Shown: positions 61,629 to 64,000 of the stretch, piece after piece
How positions within the stretch are numbered: the first letter of the stretch is position 1
Layout of the letters: each line of letters opens with the position of its first letter
Source of the DNA: Elysia crispata
Lineage: Eukaryota > Mollusca > Gastropoda > Plakobranchidae
NCBI GenBank assembly: GCA_033675545.1
Contig: JAWDGP010001973.1
Coordinates: 298,501-362,500, forward strand
Direction of reading: 5' to 3'
Length of the DNA: 64,000 bases
Notes under the pieces: model-generated
Databases searched by the model: none
What the model was told of the DNA's origin: nothing
Seen by the model: the letters and a program-made list of their open reading frames with translations, nothing else
Translations under genes and position numbers: made by a program

Positions 61629-61874
61629 GAAAATGTTTGGGGAGGGGGTGGAGGGTGGGTCAAAATAATTCCATGCTAAAAATGTTTGGGGTGGGGGTGG
61701 TGGGTGGGTCAAAATAATTCCATGCTAAAAATGTTTGGGGAAGGGGGGAGGGGTCAAAAGAATTCCATGCTAAAAATGTTTGGGGAGGGGGGGAGGGGTC
61801 AAAACAATTCCATGCTAAAAATGTTTGGGGAGGGGGTGGAGGGTGGGTCAAAATAATTCCATGCTAAAAATGTT
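61629..61874. repeat. 48 bp tandem repeat (~5 copies), G-rich
   Basis: AAAATGTTTGGGGAGGGGGT then G-rich sequence then TCAAAATAATTCCATGCT, repeated about five times with small length changes in the G-rich part. Confidence 0.92.
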
Positions 61875-62844
61875 CATATCGCTTAATATGTGGTTGAAAT
61901 AAATTTTTAGAGCCTTTTCAACTACAATAATATGATTGTGACGTTTTGGCTTTGAGCGGGGGAAAATGTCATGACGTCACTTCCCCTTAACAACGCTCGT
62001 TCGATATTGGTTCTCAACAAACCATCATTCATTGTTCCTCAGTAACAAAACTGCCCCGAGTGTATTATAAGCCAATAAAGACGTAAGGCAGTCTAGGTCT
62101 GTTTAGGCGTCATGTGTTGTGACAATGTGAGTAAAATTTGCTCCTTGATGCAATAGCTGATGTGGCTTAGAAGTAATGTGGTCATTTCTTGTTGATCCTA
62201 GGCCGTTTTACAATTAGCAATGACATCACAGTTCACTCCCTTACTATCATTAAGCCCTAATCGATCCTGTAAATGGGGAGAAAAATATGGCGTCACATTA
62301 TGAGAAAATAGACGCTAGACTCTATCTCTTTCGGTATGTGGTAAATGTAGGTGAACATTAAGTAATAACTTTTACCTACAGCACAAAATGGTCTAAAGCC
62401 GTTATTTTGTTTTTTCTTCCTTAAACAGTCTGTTATACTATAGGGAAGATAAATTACAGATGTTTAGCACCGTCTACCTGGGTTTGTTTAGAAGTGGTGC
62501 CGTGCCCTTATCTCGACTGATACAAGCTTTTATCTTAACTATTGATCAACAAATTATAGTCTTAAGTTCAGACAAGCTGACGGGAAATGTCTAATCTTAT
62601 CTTAAAGCTGTGGGTAAAGAACTGAGAGATGTCTTGTTGTGAGACAAGGACTAGACACTTTGTAAAGTCTCGTTCTCGTAACGGAGAGACAGAGGGGCAT
62701 TAAATGGGAGGTATCAGAAGAGAGGGATAGACAGAGAAAAAAGAAAGAAAGAAAGGAAGGGAAAGAGATAGACAGAAAGCAGAGAACTAGAAAGGAAGTA
62801 AGAAAGGGAAAGTGATATATAGAGAGAGAAGCAAGAAAGAAAAA

Positions 62845-62846
<2 letters not shown>
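61875..62846. other. Unassigned intergenic sequence
   Basis: No supported gene. A purine-rich GAAAG patch at 62735-62850 leads into the microsatellite. Confidence 0.4.
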
Positions 62847-62894
<48 letters not shown>

Positions 62895-62898
62895 ATAC

Positions 62899-62990
<92 letters not shown>

Positions 62991-62992
62991 GC
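62847..62992. repeat. (TA)n then (GA)n microsatellite
   Basis: TA tract to about 62892, a short unique spacer ATCAATACTA, then (GA)n to about 62992. Confidence 0.95.
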
Positions 62993-64000
62993 TTGTCTGA
63001 TGTGATGTCCCATGTCACCAACACCTGTGACTCTCTCCAGCTGTACGGGGCGCCAAAAAAAACAAGGAGGAAGTTTTGATGGAATTATCAGATCATGGAA
63101 GCCATTGTGACCTCAATATGACCTTTACTCCTCTCTTTACTTCTCTTTATTTCGTTTTTTCGGCGTCTCTATTTATTCATTGTGAACTTCTTTTCACTTT
63201 ATTTCATGAAGATAATGAAATATGAATACATGTACATATTTTTCGTTCAAAATCAACGGAAGTCTATCGACAACATAATGTTCATCAGACAGACTGTGCA
63301 AACGTTTATATCACATTTCCCTACATTTCCTCCCTCGTTCCCTTCCTGTGTGGCGAACGGGCGCAAAGGCCTACAGATCTGCCTATCTTGGTCTGCAGAG
63401 GAGCTCTGTGCGCTTGTCCGTTGTCAACTTTGCGCCGATATAGATCTAGATCTAGACGCGACAGAACTTCATCGAGCGACAAAACTATTAAGCCTACAGT
63501 ACACTCCACTCTAGATCTCGCTCCTTTCACCGCACAGCCTTCTCTGGTCTTGGATATTGTACGATCGTTAAACCTCTGTTTGCTTGACACATCAAGATCC
63601 ACTATGGGTGAGTTAGGACCAGGTTGCAGTTAATTGATTAATTTATTTGCCAATTAATTGGTTGATTGATGGTGATATTTGTCTATTGAGGATAGAACGA
63701 GATTTTTTATCGATAATAGGATCAGTTAGAATACGTTAGCTAATTTTGTGAAATCTCGAGATATAGGCCCTTACGTTTTTTGTGATTGATCTAGATCTAG
63801 GCCTATACATATTATAAAGTAAAAAAAAAAAAAAAAAATAGAAATCCTGCAAGACGGTGCACTACTCGGTCCTTTTGCATGGATTTCTGTTAAAGAGAAA
63901 CATTTCAATGTATGCAGTTTCGGAAAAGAATAATTCGCTGTTTTGCAGATTTTAAAGATCACTGAGTAATCACTCCTCTTATATCTTATAGCAATAGGCC
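62993..64000. other. Right end, possible untranslated first exon
   Basis: 63330-63606 is GC-richer, and ends in CCACTATGG|GTGAGT, a strong donor; it could be the 5' exon of a + strand gene beyond the window. There is no protein support. TAGATCTAGATCTAGA words occur near 63442 and 63790. Confidence 0.3.

Noticed and set aside
63330-63606. 5' exon of a gene beyond the window
   Set aside because: Only a donor-like site and higher GC support it; no protein or promoter element is visible, so it is noted only as a possibility.

Overview
The window is animal nuclear DNA: AT-rich, intron-rich, with long (CT)n/(GA)n and (TA)n tracts, decayed transposons, and scattered TCTAGATCTAGA and TACATGTA words. 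Those words and the two recognisable genes fit a mollusc, most likely a heterobranch gastropod. The taxon is an inference from sequence flavour, not a match.

Two well-supported genes lie on the + strand. (1) 2061-10240 is the 3' part of a TTC14 orthologue: six in-frame exons carrying TPR helices, a basic coiled segment and a very long Ser/Arg-rich tail, mostly in a 3.2 kb last exon. Its 5' exons lie before the window. (2) 44521-58155 is a complete XPG/ERCC5 nuclease gene with 15 exons that join in frame from ATG to stop and encode 1,907 residues. All seven catalytic acidic residues and the PCNA-binding box are present, but the C-terminal exon is several times longer than in human XPG. A smaller minus-strand gene start (39999-38878, two exons, unrecognised) lies between them, with GABA-B-receptor-like transmembrane fragments below it (38.4 and 37.2 kb).

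Regions: 10.2-17 kb is TTC14 3'UTR and intergenic DNA with a Tigger/pogo-type MITE. 17-25 kb is packed with dinucleotide microsatellites, a broken THAP-domain gene, a broken ZSWIM/FAR1-like N-terminal domain, and a roughly 580 bp tandem duplication. 24.4-36.7 kb is a mobile-element block: LINE fragments in both orientations around a pair of ~0.9 kb inverted repeats that enclose a ~4.6 kb array of a 54 bp repeat. 36.7-44.5 kb holds the minus-strand fragments, a hAT transposase relic with an internal 21 bp expansion, and more microsatellites. 58.2-64 kb is ERCC5 3'UTR and intergenic DNA with a tRNA-derived SINE and a 48 bp repeat array.

Three observations stand out. First, one TTC14 exon (4828-5067) is bracketed by tandem arrays that copy its own splice sites: six decoy 3' splice sites upstream at ~87 bp spacing, and eight copies of its 5' splice-site segment downstream at ~52 bp spacing. 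Any decoy I traced leads to an early stop. Second, a complete type I hammerhead ribozyme can be folded base by base on the minus strand at 34953-35019. Third, the 54 bp array with long inverted-repeat arms looks like a foldback-type element, and its arms carry a small Cys-pair peptide.
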